Source: Candidatus Omnitrophota bacterium
GTDB taxonomy: Bacteria; Omnitrophota; Gorgyraeia; Duberdicusellales; 4484-171
DNA: 5,665 nucleotides
Assembly (NCBI GenBank): GCA_030631705.1
Contig: DAOVKQ010000054.1
Span: forward strand, 1-5,665
Direction of reading: 5' to 3'
The position numbers and the translations under genes were made by a program. Under the pieces are notes generated by a model. It did not search any database and was not told the DNA's origin. It was given only the letters and a program-made list of their open reading frames with translations. Below are positions 5,595 through 5,665 of this stretch, one piece after another. Positions within the stretch are counted from its first letter, which is position 1; each line of letters begins with the position of its first letter.

Positions 5595-5665
5595 TTGAAA
5601 CAAAAGTTGATAAAAAGATATTTTAGCCGCTTCACTTGTCCGTTTACCATTTTATTATTTTTTAC
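5595..5665 (+). CDS. Possible start of a further gene, cut by the window end
   Basis: A frame starting at TTG 5595 (alternative TTG 5607) stays open to the window end and reads KQKLIKRYFSRFTCPFTILL after the start residue, then further hydrophobic residues. A positively charged stretch followed by a hydrophobic run would suit the N-terminus of a membrane protein. There is no ATG and no clear ribosome binding site, and the stretch is AT-rich, so an open frame could be chance. TTGAAA at 5595-5600 and TATTTT at 5619-5624, 18 bases apart, could instead be a promoter. I see no hairpin terminator after the HAD gene. Confidence 0.25.
   Translation, partial: MKQKLIKRYFSRFTCPFTILLFF

Noticed and set aside
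5573..5650. Minus-strand frame of 25 codons near the window end
   Set aside because: It overlaps the HAD stop, has no clear ribosome binding site, and the protein is not recognisable.

Overview
The window looks like part of a surface-polysaccharide or lipopolysaccharide core gene cluster from an AT-rich, Gram-negative-type bacterium. The evidence is three consecutive family 9 (heptosyltransferase-like) glycosyltransferases, preceded by a family 4 glycosyltransferase tail and a membrane-anchored polysaccharide deacetylase. The taxon cannot be fixed from the sequence. Three traits together remind me of Omnitrophota-like environmental genomes, but this is only an impression: many GT9 copies, a lone GGGACAGACACC repeat, and a free-standing S23-type four-helix-bundle gene beside GTGAC arrays.

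Layout: all recognisable genes lie on the + strand. From 1 to 4097 they are packed like an operon: a GT4 C-terminal fragment (1-279), a deacetylase starting at a GTG inside the previous stop region (276-1043), a short spacer holding a REP-like hairpin (1043-1062), then GT9 number 1 (1072-2085), GT9 number 2 (2078-3034, 8-base overlap) and GT9 number 3 (3054-4097). A MazG-like nucleotide pyrophosphohydrolase follows with an ATGA overlap (4094-4420). After it the compact organisation breaks. A four-helix-bundle (S23/IVP family) gene at 4500-4850 is bracketed by short GTCAC repeats on its left and a long GTGAC array on its right, in inverted orientation. The right array runs up to the start codon of a YihX-like HAD phosphatase (4950-5579). 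The last 86 bases hold at most the first codons of another gene. No stretch above 300 bases lacks a gene.

How the genes work together: the three GT9 enzymes and the GT4 enzyme would add successive sugars, probably heptose or related residues, to a lipid-linked core at the cytoplasmic face of the inner membrane. The deacetylase would act on an N-acetylated sugar outside the cytoplasm. The MazG-like protein and HAD phosphatase are general nucleotide or sugar-phosphate clean-up enzymes whose link to the cluster is positional only.

The most interesting signal is the 4462-4948 unit: a four-helix-bundle gene between inverted arrays of a 7-8 base repeat, inserted in an otherwise tight gene string. 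It looks like a small mobile or formerly mobile cassette without its own transposase. The REP-like hairpin at 1043-1062 is a second, separate trace of repeat insertion directly in front of a start codon.
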